From Laccaria trichodermophora (lineage: Eukaryota > Basidiomycota > Agaricomycetes > Agaricales > Hydnangiaceae), in NCBI GenBank assembly GCA_018417955.1, contig JACTVC010000005.1, positions 434,001 to 498,000 of the forward strand: DNA of 64,000 nucleotides. Reading direction: 5' to 3'. The notes beneath the pieces were generated by a model that had not been told where the DNA came from, did not search any database, and was given only the letters and a program-made list of their open reading frames with translations. Of this stretch, positions 1 to 10,139 are shown in pieces. Both the position numbers and the translations under genes were made by a program. Each line of letters starts with the position of its first letter. Within the stretch, counting starts at the first letter, position 1.

Positions 1-650
1 CGGACCACCTGTACCAACATTTGAATCTAATCAATTGCTCTCACAGGGCGTGAGACTCACCTGAGAAAATTGCGGCCTTGACAATTCGCGCAAGCGCTCA
101 GTAGGGAGTAGTACACCGAGCTGCACCTGCAAGAATTGGCATTTGCAACAGAGGGGCCGAGATAGACATAGTCGGGGGCCAAGGGTGACAGGGTAAACTC
201 TGAAAAGAATGAGTTTATGCAACAGGGGAGTCAGCGACAACTCACGGCCTCCAACACACACACCCGCTAGGGCTGAAGCAACAGTACAAGGGCTCTGTCC
301 AAGGGAGTTATATGACTAGTTCAAATGAGTCCAGTTAGCATGGCAGGCTTATCCCGTCTGAAAGCGACTCGTACCCAATCATTAGGTGTCAGACAGGTTG
401 CTACTGTGCTGTTCGACATGGTGGACAGTCAATCGCCGGGCTTGTGGACGCTAGACAGCACAAACTGCTCCTAGAAGATGGGGGAATTCCGGGAAGGTCG
501 AGCGCCTTCTTTTGGGGCAATCATCAGCAGGGCACGGTTTGCGTTCCTGAGTCACCGCAAACGATCAAATATGGCCACGCATGCTGTTCATGAGGAGGTT
601 TGTGTGAAAATCAATTTTTTGAGCGCTCACTGCCTCGTCAAGAAAATTCG
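1..650. other. Intergenic stretch, no gene seen
   Basis: I see no supported gene here. Open frames of 60-80 residues exist on both strands (for example minus 31-261 and plus 478-669) but they show no recognisable domain, no compositional signal of coding and no convincing splice pattern. The stretch ends at the TA dinucleotide where the mobile element at 653-1426 begins. Confidence 0.5.
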
Positions 651-652
651 TA

Positions 653-681
653 CAGTTGCGGACAACTAAAGTCAACAAATT
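653..681 (+). repeat. Left terminal inverted repeat
   Basis: Perfect reverse complement of 1398-1426. Preceded by TA at 651-652. Confidence 0.92.
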
Positions 682-1397
682 GAGTATCTCAGGAACCAGA
701 TTTTTTGACGGAAATCTGACGACAGATCTGAAACTGGACAGGCAAACAGAGCTCAAAAATGGTGTTTTCATGTTATTCCCACGAGTTTTTGGCTGCGCCA
801 AAATTTTGAGCCAATTTTTTTGCATCCTACATTGCCATCTCAGCCAGTCTCTCAGAAAAATCCTGCTCATCAAGCCCATCCCAATTACTCTCTGCATATC
901 CATCTCTTCTCCTGAATCCTCAGCTTTACTTGCCTCATTTTTCTTATGCAATGGGGTGTGACTCTTGAGATCTCGTGATCAGTTCCTCATCATCTCCCTC
1001 ACTGACAGTCTGATGGCTTTGAGAAAATGATGTCACTGATGGAATGGAAGTCAAAAAAGGGTTATTTTGGAGGTGTGCAAGGTTGCAATGTTTTTTAGGA
1101 GGACAGCCTCTAGGTTTGGGCAGCATAAGAGCAATATTTTTCGAAGGGGAGGATCTATTTTATTTTTATTTTTTCGGTGGATTCTGACAGTACTCATCAA
1201 GATCTGTCCAAAAATGACTTTTTCGAGATTTTATCGATTTTTTGGGCCTGCGCCAAAATTTTGGACCTTTTTTTTGACAAATCTTCACTTATGGGAAATC
1301 GGCTCGTACCATTTGAAAGATCTACTCAATTCCTGCCTATTCCGATGGTTTTCGGACTTTTAAAAAATCCCTACCGGTCTCAATAAATCAATCTATA

Positions 1398-1426
1398 AAT
1401 TTGTTGACTTTAGTTGTCCGCAACTG
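1398..1426 (-). repeat. Right terminal inverted repeat
   Basis: Perfect reverse complement of 653-681. Followed by TA at 1427-1428. Confidence 0.92.
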
Positions 1427-1546
1427 TAGACGAACTAAGAACCAACAGTGTTGACGAATAGGTTGCAGCAATTGCAAAGCAATAAAACCGGAACGAATGC
1501 TACACCCCTCTCTACTCCAAAGATTACATATTCTCCACCTTAACTA

Positions 1547-2529
1547 CTATTCAAAGACGTGCCGCATATAAACCCTCTTGTGGAGTTTCTCCCCAGCCTC
1601 TTCAATAACATGGACTTCTTCTTCCGTGAGGTTAGGAACGTTCTTGGTATCCAAAAATTCTTTGATGCGGCTGGTTTTCGAGGTTGTCCTGCGGAACGCC
1701 ACATCTCGTCAAATTTGAGGTGAGTGAAAAATAATACCTGCTCACGTCACTAAGATGGCTCCCTTTTGTAAGATCCATTTACCAAGGACCTGCCCGCTAG
1801 TGACAGGCTCGCCGCGAGTTTTTTCGAGCCTTTCGCGAATGGCTGGGAGAACCGCATCAAGCGGTCCCCCGACAGCCCGCACAATCGGAGTTTGACCACC
1901 ATACGAAGCGATGACAATTCCGCGCTCTTTACAGAGTTCGTAGATTGGCTGAGCAGCTTTCCAAACGTAAGGATGTAACTCGATCTGGCGCTGTTAGACT
2001 GGGAAGTTGAATGGCGGCAAGAAAACTTTACCTGGTTCACTACCGGTATCACTTTGGCCCCGTCCAAAATGACGTTCAAGTCCTCAACACGAAAGTTGGA
2101 AACGCCAATTGACTTTGCTAGACATTGGCTATGTATCTCCTCCATTTCCTCCCACAGCGCCTTCAATTTACCTTCCTTGTTAGCAGGACTTGGACTGTGG
2201 ATTAAGAAGAGGTCGACGTAGTCTACGTCTAGCTTTCGTAAAGATACTCGCAGAGCCTCGGTGGCGGTCTGCCCCGGCTCCAAGATCTTTAGCTTTGTGG
2301 TGATATGCAACTCGGAGCGAGGTTTTCCGGAGGCTTTGATACCAGCCGCTAGGGTTTCTTCGTTATTATACATCTGGGCACCATCAAGGTGGGTGATTCC
2401 GTTTTCGATTGCGACCTTCACAAAGTCACTGGCATCTTTGCCATAGAGCGCAGTTCCTGTGCCAAAGGCTAGCCAGGGAACACGAGAACCGTCGTTGAGA
2501 GTAATGGGTGACATTTGCAGAGATAACAC
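1547..2529 (-). CDS. Aldo-keto reductase
   Basis: NADPH-dependent reductase of the AKR superfamily, probably cytosolic, reducing aldehydes or ketones; the substrate cannot be told. Three exons: 2032-2529, 1746-1984 and 1547-1688, with introns of 47 and 57 bases, give 292 residues. The family tetrad is visible: Asp and Tyr in LDGAQMYNNE (about residues 49-58), Lys in ITTKL and His in FLIHSP. IGVSNF and VVNQIELHPYV are standard AKR strands; the second is only restored if the first intron ends at 1985 rather than 1991. The start gives MLSLQMSPITLN; the second Met at 2514 is an equally good start. The gene is divergent from the ribosomal protein gene at 3108. Confidence 0.9.
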
Positions 2530-3107
2530 ATTGGAAGGGTGTTATATATCAATAACTTTGTTGGGATTACCAATGAAGCAGCCGTCAGCGCGTAGTCAGC
2601 AGCAGGTCACTTCGAATCCGCTAGTCAGCACTTCTGATCGAAGGTGTCCTGCGTTGCTGAGGCTGCGCAGGTCGGCGGGCGTTGCTGAGAGAGTTATGAC
2701 TAGCCCTAAAGATATGGTTTTATAGCCCACTTGGACAACAATAAGGGTAATCTTTTAACAACTACAACGACACCTCCTTACCACATGCTGGACGTATTAC
2801 CTTTCAACGATCCATCATCTCTGGTGTCGTAGACCAAGCGTTGCACTCTTTGGCCGATCATCCTGCAAGTGGATGGTGTCGGTCACCTAGTGTACCTACA
2901 ATTGTATATACATAACTTTGACTTGTGTAGTATAGAAATCGATATCCTGTGAACACTAATGTTGATCTTGCACATGTGATATAAACTTCCGATCGACACG
3001 ATATCATGTGACTGAGGGAATAGCTTAGTCAAACTGTACAGTTGCAGCCACCTTGTGAACAGACCACGTCTGGCACGCCAATTTCCTCGTCGCCCTCAAG
3101 ATTCCCC
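2530..3107. promoter_or_regulatory. Divergent promoter region between AKR and RPL7
   Basis: 578 bases between the two start codons. No coding signal is seen. A TATA-like stretch (GATATAAAC, about 2978-2986) lies about 125 bases before the ribosomal protein start; a TTTTATAGC stretch near 2717-2725 could serve the reductase only if its 5' leader is long. These assignments are inference from sequence alone. Confidence 0.4.
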
Positions 3108-4312
3108 ATGGCCCCTTCAACAACGTACGTCCCTTTTGCACAACATTCTCAAATTCTCCTAACTCCCTGCAATTCAGAGTCCCGAGTGCTTCGGTCTGTC
3201 TCTGTTTTCTTCCTTGTTGCATTTTTGGAATATTCATTATCTCGTCAGGCCATCGAAGTCCCGGAGACTCTCCTCAAGAAACGCAAGCAAACTGAAAAGG
3301 CTCGGGAGGAGCGTCTTGTGGCCGCGTCGGCCGCTCGCAAGGTCAGCATCTATCCCTGCCACTTGGATATGATGCATACGATACATTCGAACGAACGGCT
3401 AGCCGAACTTTTAACTCTGCTATGTTGCCTTCAATTAACCATCTTTCGGGACTGATCCTTTATTTCCCTTGAAATATCCATGCCGACGTCTTGACATCGT
3501 ACTGAATCTTATCTCTCAGGCATCAAAAGCCAAGCGAAAGGTCATCTTCAAGCGTGCAGAATCATATGTGAAGGAGTATCTGGCAAAGGAAAAGGACGAG
3601 ATCCGCCTGAAGCGTGCTGCACGGACTGCTGGTGATTTCTACGTTCCAGCGCAGCCCAAGGTCTACTTTGTGGTACGCATTCGTGGGTATGCATGCTATT
3701 TCCCTATCAATTACGATACGTATTGACTGAATCCCAACTCAAGTATCAACGAGATCGCTCCAAAACCCCGCAAAATTCTCCAGCTTCTTCGTCTTCTTCA
3801 AATTAACAATGGAGTCTTTGTCAAGGCTACCCGTGCCACACAACAAATGCTCAGACTCGTTGAGCCCTACATCACATACGGGTGCGTTCATTTCGCATTT
3901 ATCTTTTTGAGACATGTTAATGACATCGTCACGATAGCGAGCCTAACCTGAAGTCCGTCCGCGAACTCATCTACAAACGCGGATACGGCAAAGTTCAGAA
4001 ACAGCGTATTCCTTTGACAAACAACGCTGTAGTCGAGGAAGCTCTCGGCAAATTCGACATTCTTTGCGTCGAGGATCTTGTGCACGAGATTGCAACCGCA
4101 GGCCCTAATTTCAAGCAGGTAATTGCAATCACCACGCTTACGATGTTGAATAGATGATAATTTTTTGGCAGGCATCTAACTTCCTCTGGCCCTTCAAGCT
4201 TTCCAACCCTACTGGTGGCTGGAGAACACGGAAGTTTAAGCACTTTGTTCAAGGCGGCGACTTTGGTGACAGGGAAACCAACATCAATAAGTTGATCAGG
4301 CAGATGAACTAG
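3108..4312 (+). CDS. RPL7: 60S ribosomal protein L7 (uL30)
   Basis: Structural protein of the large ribosomal subunit. After splicing five introns the protein contains the eukaryotic L7 N-terminal extension ([23 protein letters not shown]), the L30-like core ([47 protein letters not shown]) and the conserved end ([36 protein letters not shown]). Length is near the usual 245-250 residues. The ATG sits in CCCCATGGCC. The first exon is tiny; the GTACGT donor at 3125 gives the wrong phase, so GTCCCT at 3129 is needed to reach the frame of the second exon (see findings). Many introns near the 5' end are usual in basidiomycete ribosomal protein genes. Confidence 0.93.
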
Positions 4313-4466
4313 TTTTCTTTTATTCATACATACATCACATGTTCTATGGCATATGTCACATGAAGACTCAAACGTGCGCGCGTGATCTGTTACCCCAATT
4401 TTTAAGAGCTGACGTAATCCCATATATCCTTTCCCAATCCTTTTCTCTTCTTTGTCCCCCTGCTTC

Positions 4467-5295
4467 ATGGCTCAAGTTCACGCTGCGCTCCAGGCATTAT
4501 TGGACTCTAATGCTCAATGGGCGCGCGACGTCGACGCCGCTGAGCCAGATTTCTTTCAGCAGTCCGCGAAAGGACAATCACCCCAGGTTCGTCATTCAGG
4601 GCCTCTTGCTATTGCCAATCATGGGACATTTTTTATCTGTTGTAGATCTTGTGGATCGGCTGCGCTGATTCTAGAGTCCCAGAGTCTGTTATCACAGGTG
4701 CTCGCCCTGGTGATATTTTCGTCCATAGGAACATCGCAAAGTGAGCAGCGGCAACCTCTCTTGCGCGGTTTGATATTGAATTCTTCCCCCTTGCGCAGTC
4801 AAGTTCACCTAGATGATAAGAGTGTTTTGTCAGTGCTCCAATATGCGGTCGACTTCGTGGGGGTTCAACATGGTGCTTTCAATCTATATCTCTTACTTTT
4901 ATGCCATCCCAACCTCCTCTTGCCTCGTAACACCCCTTTTAGTCGTTGTTGTCGGTCATAACGAGTGTGGAGGTGCCGCGGCGTGTCTAGGTGCCGCTCA
5001 GTCTTCCGCGTCTATCTGCCCAGCCGTTACAGTGCCTTCTCTACCTGCGGAATCCCCTCTCAACACCTGGTTGGATCCTCTCACAAAGCTTGCACAATCC
5101 CTTCATCTTTCCACCACTCCACACGTTGAAGCCTTGCCTGTGCTCGTTGAAGAGAACGTCAAGAGGCAGGTTGAGAATCTAGCGAAGATCCGTAACGCTT
5201 GGACGAATGGTGTTTGGATTCACGGTTGGGTATATGACATTGCCAGTGGTACACTGAGGGATCTTGGTATCTCTCAGGGCCCTCAGTCCAAGTAG
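4467..5295 (+). CDS. Beta-class carbonic anhydrase
   Basis: Zinc enzyme converting CO2 and water to bicarbonate and a proton. Five exons. Zinc-site motifs are intact: CADSRVP (Cys and the Asp-Arg dyad) in exon 2 and [12 protein letters not shown] (His and Cys) in the last exon. [11 protein letters not shown] between them is also typical of the family. The last exon continues with the usual C-terminal helix ([11 protein letters not shown]) and [13 protein letters not shown]. No targeting peptide is obvious, so a cytosolic location is likely. ATG at 4467 gives [12 protein letters not shown], the usual kind of N-terminus; an upstream TTG in the same frame is not needed. It lies 108 bases before the next gene on the same strand. 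Confidence 0.94.
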
Positions 5296-5403
5296 GTGAT
5301 GGACATTAGACACCAGTAGAACACGTTGTGTAACATGAAAGAAATGCCTGGGAAGTTATACCTGTATGTAGTACTTAACAATTAGAGGTCGTCTTGTACC
5401 ATC

Positions 5404-6868
5404 ATGTCCCTTCCTGACCGTCTCTTGGTGCAGATTGCATCCTACAACACAAATCTTCAGGGCGTGCTTGGCCTTCCTCAGGATTTGGTCGACTGGCTCG
5501 CTCCCACGTTACAGGTCTCCAACTTCCTCTTCCATCAACAACGAGCACCAGACATCATTGCTGTCGGTTTCCAGGAACTTCTCCCTTTGCATCTTGGACG
5601 TACGTCCTTCTCTTTCGCCCCGTCATTCTTGCCTGACATATATACAGTTTCTGGCCTCTCCAAGGCAGTTCTCAACAGCAGAAATGCTCTTATATTGTCG
5701 CAGATAGAGGAACATGCGCCAAACAAGGAGTCTTACTCACTTATTGCCAAAGTAGTCAACGTTGGCGTTGCGCTCTTGGTTTATGGACGCGATGCTGGTG
5801 TTGTCAGAAAAGTATGCGACGTTCAGACTCAATGGACGGGGTGTGGTCTTGCGTATATGGGAAATAAAGGCGCCGTTGGCGTACGGTTTCGCGTTTTGAA
5901 CGCCGAGGGTGATCCAGGTGAAACGTATACGTGAGTTTCTTCAGAAACTAGTACCACGTTCTTGGCTTACCCGTATAATGCAGATTCGTCAACTGTCATC
6001 TCGCAGCCTTTGATCATAAGGTTGAACAGAGAAACGCAGACTACAGACACATCGTCTCTACCCTTCTCTTTCCTCCAGTTTCTGACTCTAGTTCGCCCAG
6101 TACAATCTATGAGACCTCTCATCTTTTCCTCCTCGGTGATCTTAACTACCGGCTGGATATCCCACCTTCCCATCCGCTGTTCGAGATACGAAATCTCTCA
6201 GGATTTTCTGGCGCCATCGACTCTGAGGCCACCAGAAAAGAGCTAGGAACGTTCGACCAACTTACTACAGAGAAACAAAAAGGAAACGTTTTCGTGGGCT
6301 TACATGAAGGAGATTTCTGGAAATTCAAATGTAGTTACAAATATCAGCTTGGCGAAACTGACAAGTACAGGTGAGCCACTATGAATGTTGTAAATGCACG
6401 ACTGTGACACCAATCTCAGCACAAAACGAACGCCGTCATGGACAGACCGAATCCTGTACGCTACGTATAGCGATTCGCCCGATACTCCTGATGAATGCGG
6501 AATAACCAATCTGTTGTATACCAGCATCCCTTCTTACACGACATCTGATCACGTAGGTTCAAAGCCTCAGGGTCTGGCCATTTACTCACTGTTATCAGAA
6601 ACCCATTATTTGTCTATTACTTTTACCGCCTTCAACACCAAACTCGTCATCCTCCATACCCCTCATCCGTCTTCCAGCCACATACACACCCCTACCTGAC
6701 CGACGAGCGGCACTGAAACGTTATGTGGGGCGAATACTCGACCGCATCGTCGGAGTGATTTGGTGGCTGTTGACTTTACTTGGAGCCGGATCAGGAATTA
6801 TTGGTAGCTTCAACTTTTTCTTGGGCTTGGGTGCTTGGAAATGGTGGAAAGCAAGTTCCCTTGTGTAG
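5404..6868 (+). CDS. Inositol polyphosphate 5-phosphatase with C-terminal membrane anchor
   Basis: Removes the 5-phosphate from phosphoinositides or soluble inositol phosphates. Five exons. The IPPc catalytic domain is complete: GFQELLPLHLG, NKGAVGVRF, LAAFDHK, GDLNYRLD, RTPSWTDRIL and TTSDHKPI. After the domain the chain ends in a hydrophobic segment (VIWWLLTLLGAGSGIIG then FNFFLGLGAW) near the last 50 residues, which should anchor it in a membrane. No SAC1 domain is present, so it is not a full synaptojanin. The intron at 5600-5647 is 48 bases with no stop, so it reads through in frame; removing it restores HLGLSGLSK, the usual family sequence. Confidence 0.9.
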
Positions 6869-7218
6869 TTTTATATTATTGGGCACCTGAAAGCCGAGCA
6901 AATACATTAAGTAGGATTATTAACACGACTAACAACACGTAAAATGTATAGTCATTTACAAACGAGGGAGGAAATATACGGGTGATTTACTTATAAAATG
7001 ATAAATGGGGCGTGCAAGAATTGAGCGAGAAAAGAACGTCGTCCGTTTCAAGAAGCAAGAGTTGGTAAGTTGGCAAGTCGCAAGATGGGTATACACTGGT
7101 ATGATCGCCGGACAGAGATGCCGCCACTTCGCCCATTTAGCCTTAGTTGACCTGATCAGCAAAAGAGAGCTTGGTTGTTTTAATAAAAAGTCGAGCGACG
7201 GATAAAATCAAAACATCA
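6869..7218. other. Convergent intergenic region
   Basis: Space between the 3' ends of the 5-phosphatase gene and the coiled-coil gene. It should hold both 3' untranslated regions. AT-rich stretches near 6877-6960 could carry the polyadenylation signals. If the alternative 3' end of the minus-strand gene is right, coding sequence extends down to 7143. Confidence 0.4.
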
Positions 7219-8043
7219 CTAACCAACTCGGTTGTATGTGCCTGTAACCCATCTCCCTGCATGGCATATTGGTCTCGACATTCTACTCTTTTGGGTGTGC
7301 GCGCTATGACCGTAATTATGAGTTTGTTCTGAATAATTACTGTAATAGGACATACCAACGTCATCCTGCAACTGGGAGCGTGTCACATCGTACATGTGGG
7401 AAGGCGGGAAGTCGAAAGTCGATTCGAGAGTCAAAACATGGGCTCGTAAATGAACAAGTTCTGCCGCGGAAATCCTGGCACTTTCACGATCACTTTGTAA
7501 CTGCGCAGCGATGCACCTAAGTGATTTTTTCAGCTGAGCTGGGCTCAGAACACTGATATCTTTCAAGCCAAGTTCTTCTAGAAAAGAAACCCAATGTTCG
7601 TCCAAGAAAAATGGCTCTGCATATGGAGATCTAGAGACACCTTCAGATGGCGGTGTAGAACCCAACGCAGAAGAGTAGACAGATGAAAGTTGCGTGCGCA
7701 GCGAGTCGCGTTCGTTTAACAGTGCAGCCAAGGACGCGTTCAAATCATGTATCTGAGTGTGTGATACCTGCAAAGCCTGCTGACATTGTTCGTAGTGAGT
7801 TCGCAATTCTTGAATCTCTTGCTGGGCTTCTTCGAGTTTTGCCCCTTCCGAGGCATGCGCTGCTTCAGAAAAATGCTTGTATGAGTAGAAAAGTTGCTGC
7901 AGCTTCTCAAACTGTTCTTGAGAGGATCTTGCAGCCTCTTCGCGATTTTTCTCTATGAGGGAAACAATAATATCTGCTCCAGTCTGAAGAGCCGGTGAGT
8001 GAATGGGAGAAGATTCGAGGGCGGCCATTGGGGTACTTGACAA
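7219..8043 (-). CDS. Coiled-coil protein of unknown function
   Basis: Not recognised. The first exon encodes about 225 residues. Residues about 30-110 form a coiled coil (EAARSSQEQFEKLQQL, KLEEAQQEIQELRTH, LNASLAALLNERDSLRTQL), followed by a linker with SPYAEP and a second helical part (FLEELGLKDISVLSPAQLKKSL). There is no signal peptide or membrane segment. The 3' end is uncertain: as an unspliced frame it stops at 7219, but removing an intron with donor GTATGTCC (first base at plus 7357) and acceptor GGTCATAG puts translation in another frame ending at 7143. The start is 67 bases from the start of the divergent SNW-domain gene, so the two must share a promoter. Confidence 0.6.
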   Translation of the reverse strand: MSSTPMAALESSPIHSPALQTGADIIVSLIEKNREEAARSSQEQFEKLQQLFYSYKHFSEAAHASEGAKLEEAQQEIQELRTHYEQCQQALQVSHTQIHDLNASLAALLNERDSLRTQLSSVYSSALGSTPPSEGVSRSPYAEPFFLDEHWVSFLEELGLKDISVLSPAQLKKSLRCIAAQLQSDRESARISAAELVHLRAHVLTLESTFDFPPSHMYDVTRSQLQDDVGMSYYSNYSEQTHNYGHSAHTQKSRMSRPICHAGRWVTGTYNRVG

Positions 8044-8110
8044 CTTGTTTAACTAGTGTTTGGTATTGGAATTTGAAACAAACAGAACTACTCTTTCTTT
8101 CACGACCGCC

Positions 8111-10082
8111 ATGGCTGCTTTAGCATCGTGCGTTGTATTCTCCTTCTCATATTTGACTACTCTCTTCTTACTCAATAACTAGAGTTCTTCCTCAGCCAGT
8201 TCATGCTCCAGCCTATTCCGACGACGACGATCTACCACAAGCACCAGCTCCATCACATACATTCGTTCTTCGTGCAGTAACTCCTCCATATCGACAGAGA
8301 GCTGGGTGGAAACCAACTTCACAGGAAGATTTTGGTACGTTGGAGAGCAATCCTTCACTTTCTCTCCATCAATAAAGTTTTGCAGGTGATGGCGGTTCAT
8401 ACCCTGAATGTCATGTTGCACAATACCCTCTTGGCATGGGCAAGAAGAAGGTATGTTCTATGAATTGAGGCTTTTTCTTGAATTAATGGTCATAGGCATC
8501 TTCCGGCAATACATTGGCTCTACAAGTAGATAGTGAGGGGAACGTTCGTTACGACGCCATCGCCCACCAGGGCCAACGCCCAGGCAAGATTGTACAGTCT
8601 CAATTCAAAGACCTTGTACCTCTCTTTCACAGAAAAGACATCGACGATTCGGAGCGTAGTATGGATCGACCCTCGGAGGAAGACGTACAGGAGACCGCTG
8701 ACAAGACACGCGCTGCGCTTGAAAAGCTAGTCAACGGCAAAATCAAAGCTGCACAACCTAAAAACGTGCCAGATAGTCAAGGGAAGACCGCTTTCATTCG
8801 ATATACTCCAGGGCAGCAGAATGGCGAGGCTGGGTTGAAGCAACGGATCATAAAGATGACCGATGTTGTCGAAGATCCGCTAGAGCCGCCAAGGTTCAAG
8901 CATAAGAAAATTCCTCGGGGCCCACCGAGTCCTCCCCCGCCTGTTCTTCGTAGTCCTCCTCGGAAGGCAACTGCTGCAGAGCAGAAAGAGTGGATGATCC
9001 CACCTTGTATTTCAAACTGGAAAAACAACAAGGGTTTCACGATACCTCTTGATAAACGGCTGGCTGCGGATGGACGGGGGCTTCAGGATGTGCGTACAAT
9101 TATTATGCCTGAATCGCAGACCTAATTAAATGATTTAGATACACATCAACGACAACTTCGCCAAATTCTCCGAGGCTCTCTTCGTTGCTGACAGACATGC
9201 ACGCGAAGAAGTTCGTCAACGGTCTTTGATGCAGCAAAAGCTTGCACAAAAAGAGAAGGAGTCTAAGGAGGAGAGCCTTCGTCTGTTGGCACAACGTGCT
9301 CGCGAGGAGCGCGGTGGCCTTGTACCCAAACCTACAGCTCAGAGTCAAGCCGCTCTGAAATCTTCTCTAGCCGCGTATGGCAGCGACAGTGAAAGTGGCG
9401 CGGAATCTGACGAGGACAGTGAAGACGACGAAGAATCTCGTAAGATTCGTGATCAGATGAGGCAAGAAAAGCGAAGAGAGCGAGAGCGAGAACTGCGGAT
9501 GAATAACATGGGTACAGAGCAGCGGGCCAAGCAAATGGCACGACAGCAAAACCGCGACATTTCGGAAAAAGTTGCGCTTGGACTGGCCAAACCTACGTTG
9601 TCAAAGGAATCGATGTTGGATTCGCGATTGTTCAACCAGGAATCGTTGTCCGGAAATTTCGCCGACGAGGATTCGTATAACCTCTATGATCGTCCTCTCT
9701 TCCACGGTTCTACTGCTGCCGCTGCAATCTATAAAGCGAGAGGAAATATTGCGGAAGGAAACGAGGAGTCCTTTGGAGGTGGAACGGAGGAAGGTATTGG
9801 AAAGGCATTGGACAATGATCGCTTCAGTTTGGGCCAGGCAAGGGTTGGATTCGAAGGTGCGGCAGACCAAGAGATTAAGGAGGGGCCAGTACAATTTGAG
9901 AAGGACACCGGGGATGTGTTTGGCTTGAACCAGTTCTTGGACGAGGCGAAGACTGGAAAAAAGCGGGGATTGGATACTGGAGCGTAAGTTGTTTTCTTTC
10001 TCACAGGACGTTGTCTAATGTGCTCTGTAGAGGTGGTTCACGGAAGCGGCAGCAATTGGAGAAGGCTGCAGACCGGGAGTAA
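8111..10082 (+). CDS. PRP45: SNW domain splicing factor (SKIP/Prp45)
   Basis: Spliceosome component of the Prp19-associated core, acting in both catalytic steps; also a transcription co-regulator in animals. Six exons. A 17-base first exon (MAALAS) is spliced to VLPQPVHAP. The central SNW domain is clear: GQRPGKIVQSQFKDLVP, then ISNWKNNKGFTIPLDKRLAADGRGLQD, which contains the name-giving S-N-W motif, then NDNFAKFSEALF. The C-terminal part is acidic and basic in turn (GSDSESGAESDEDSEDDEES, RQEKRRERERELR), includes YNLYDRPLF and ends in a basic GGSRKRQQLEKAADRE. All of this matches the family. The gene is divergent from the coiled-coil gene with only 67 bases between starts. Confidence 0.95.
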
Positions 10083-10139
10083 TTTTTTTTTATAAATTGT
10101 AATATTAGTGCACGTGATACAACGATTTTCCTTTCCTCC

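Larger units (their letters stand above)
653..1426. mobile_element. Non-autonomous Tc1/mariner-like DNA transposon (MITE-like)
   Basis: Seen: the first 29 bases (653-681) and last 29 bases (1398-1426) are perfect inverted repeats starting CAGTTGCGGACAAC. Both ends are flanked by TA (651-652 and 1427-1428), as expected for a TA target-site duplication. Known: Tc1/mariner elements insert at TA and often begin with CAGT. The interior (about 716 bases) has no open frame long enough for a DDE transposase, so the element must depend on an enzyme encoded elsewhere. The interior is rich in A and T runs. A perfect 29-base repeat suggests recent movement. The element sits in the space beyond the 3' end of the aldo-keto reductase gene and breaks no visible gene. 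Confidence 0.88.

Noticed and set aside
31..261. Minus-strand 76-residue frame at the window start
   Set aside because: Cys- and Leu-rich without domain, no matching splice sites and no neighbours; indistinguishable from chance.
656..1386. Several 60-130 residue frames inside the transposon
   Set aside because: Dense with Phe from T runs and without DDE or helix-turn-helix motifs; they are by-products of AT-rich sequence, not a transposase.
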